This document shows, piece after piece, positions 43,136 to 43,942 of a stretch of DNA of 43,942 bases (the stretch's first letter is position 1; the number at the start of each line of letters is the position of its first letter). The position numbers and the translations under genes are program-made. The notes under the pieces are model-generated. The model had not been told where the DNA came from, did no database searches, and saw only the letters and a list, made by a program, of their open reading frames with translations. The stretch spans positions 1 through 43,942 of the forward strand of contig JAHZHI010000033.1 of the NCBI GenBank assembly GCA_019420345.1, read 5' to 3'. Source of the stretch: Peptococcaceae bacterium. GTDB lineage: Bacteria; Bacillota; Peptococcia; Peptococcales; Peptococcaceae.

Positions 43136-43570
43136 ATGCGTAGCACAACTTTCATGGCCAAAGCTGGCGAAGTTGAAAGAAAATGGTATGTCATTGACGC
43201 AGCAGGCAAGCCACTTGGTCGTGTAGCGACTCAGGCAGCTGCTATCTTAAGAGGTAAGCACAAAACCACTTACACCCCTAACGTTGACTGTGGGGATTTT
43301 GTTATCGTTATCAATGCTCAGGAAGCCATCCTGACTGGTAAGAAAAATCTTCAGAAGAAATACTATCACCATAGCGGTTATCCAGGCGGTCTCAAAGAAC
43401 GCACTTATGGCGATCTGATGCAGAACAAGCCAGAATTTGTGATGGAACGTGCCATCAAGGGTATGCTCCCACACAACAGACTGGGCCGTCAAATGTTCCG
43501 CAAGCTCAAAGTATACGCAGGTGCTGAACATCCACATGTTGCTCAGCAGCCAGAAGTATACGAATTCTAA
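43136..43570 (+). CDS. rplM: 50S ribosomal protein L13
   Basis: 144 residues from ATG 43136 (AAAGGAGG at 43121-43128); a longer in-frame start lies in the leader. Motifs WYVIDAAGKPLGRVAT, CGDFVIVINA, KKYYHHSGYPGG and AIKGMLPHNRLGR are those of L13. It binds 23S rRNA early in 50S assembly. 16 bases before rpsI, the conserved pair. Confidence 0.98.
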   Translation: MRSTTFMAKAGEVERKWYVIDAAGKPLGRVATQAAAILRGKHKTTYTPNVDCGDFVIVINAQEAILTGKKNLQKKYYHHSGYPGGLKERTYGDLMQNKPEFVMERAIKGMLPHNRLGRQMFRKLKVYAGAEHPHVAQQPEVYEF

Positions 43571-43586
43571 GAGGAGGTAAACCACT

Positions 43587-43942
43587 ATGGCAGATATTCA
43601 ATATTATGGCACTGGCCGTCGTAAATCTTCCGTTGCTCGCGTGCGCCTCGTTCCAGGCAATGGCAATGTCACCATCAACGGCAGAGACATGGCTGAATAC
43701 TTTGGTAAAAAGACCCTCGAAATGATCGTTATGCAGCCTCTCGAACTGACCGAAACTGCTGGTCGTTTTGACGTTAAAGTAAACGCTGTCGGTGGCGGTA
43801 CCACCGGCCAGGCTGGCGCAATCCGTCACGGCATCGCTCGTGCACTGCTCCAGGCTGATCCTGAGTATCGTCAGGCTCTGAAGCGCGCTGGCTTCCTGAC
43901 CCGTGACCCACGTATGAAAGAACGTAAGAAGTACGGTCTCAA
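43587..43942 (+). CDS. rpsI: 30S ribosomal protein S9, partial
   Basis: Start ATG at 43587 behind GAGGAGG (43571-43577), open to the window end, so about the last twelve residues are missing. IQYYGTGRRKSSVARVRL, VNAVGGGTTGQAGAIRHGIARAL and LTRDPRMKERKKYG are S9 hallmarks. Second gene of the rplM-rpsI unit. Confidence 0.97.
   Translation, partial: MADIQYYGTGRRKSSVARVRLVPGNGNVTINGRDMAEYFGKKTLEMIVMQPLELTETAGRFDVKVNAVGGGTTGQAGAIRHGIARALLQADPEYRQALKRAGFLTRDPRMKERKKYGL

Overview
The window reads as chromosomal DNA of a Bacillota (Firmicutes) bacterium, probably an anaerobic clostridial or Negativicutes-type lineage. The basis is gene content and expression signals: the cdaA-cdaR-glmM cluster, strong AAAGGAGG ribosome sites, sigmaA-type TTGACA/TATAAT promoters, frequent TTG and GTG starts, TPP and lysine riboswitches, surface proteins with three C-terminal SLH domains, an RlpA protein carrying a copper-amine-oxidase-like stalk domain, and LutA/LutB-like iron-sulfur proteins. 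I cannot name the genus. No rRNA, tRNA, CRISPR array, insertion sequence or phage gene is visible.

Layout. 0.2-4.1 kb: a TauE-type exporter facing a LysR regulator, then a two-component system (reverse strand). 4.4-9.7 kb: cdaA-cdaR-glmM-acpS-nnr (c-di-AMP synthesis, cell-wall precursor, ACP activation, NAD(P)HX repair). 10-12 kb: secreted RlpA-like protein and corA, the latter behind a leader with a 24-codon ORF and competing hairpins. 12.1-17 kb: SanA-like protein, C39-like peptidase, a small acidic protein, a Uup-type ABC-F ATPase, a small anchored protein and thiamine pyrophosphokinase. 17-22.8 kb: LutA/LutB-like pair, two tandem NSS symporters and a four-helix membrane protein. 22.9-26.3 kb: a TPP-riboswitch operon with a ThiXYZ-type pyrimidine transporter and a TatD-type hydrolase.

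26.4-35.8 kb is the most unusual part. It begins with tandem perfect hairpins, then a promoter, a strong ribosome site and a 34-codon ORF that runs into eleven copies of the tetranucleotide GACA and stops right after them. A very strong terminator hairpin follows, then a cysteine-rich small protein and a 1211-residue GLUG/Ig/SLH surface protein. A different repeat number would let translation run through the terminator and stop on the start codon of the next gene, so this looks like a phase-variable transcription attenuator for a surface protein. A second module follows: an XRE-type regulator whose stop codon overlaps the start of an LRR / FN3 / cysteine-peptidase / SLH surface protein, with a duplicated SLH tail just behind it.

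35.8-43.9 kb returns to housekeeping genes: dapA under a lysine riboswitch (reverse strand), recQ, a CmpB-type membrane protein, gltX, a DUF1624 acyltransferase-like membrane protein, and rplM-rpsI, the last cut by the window end.
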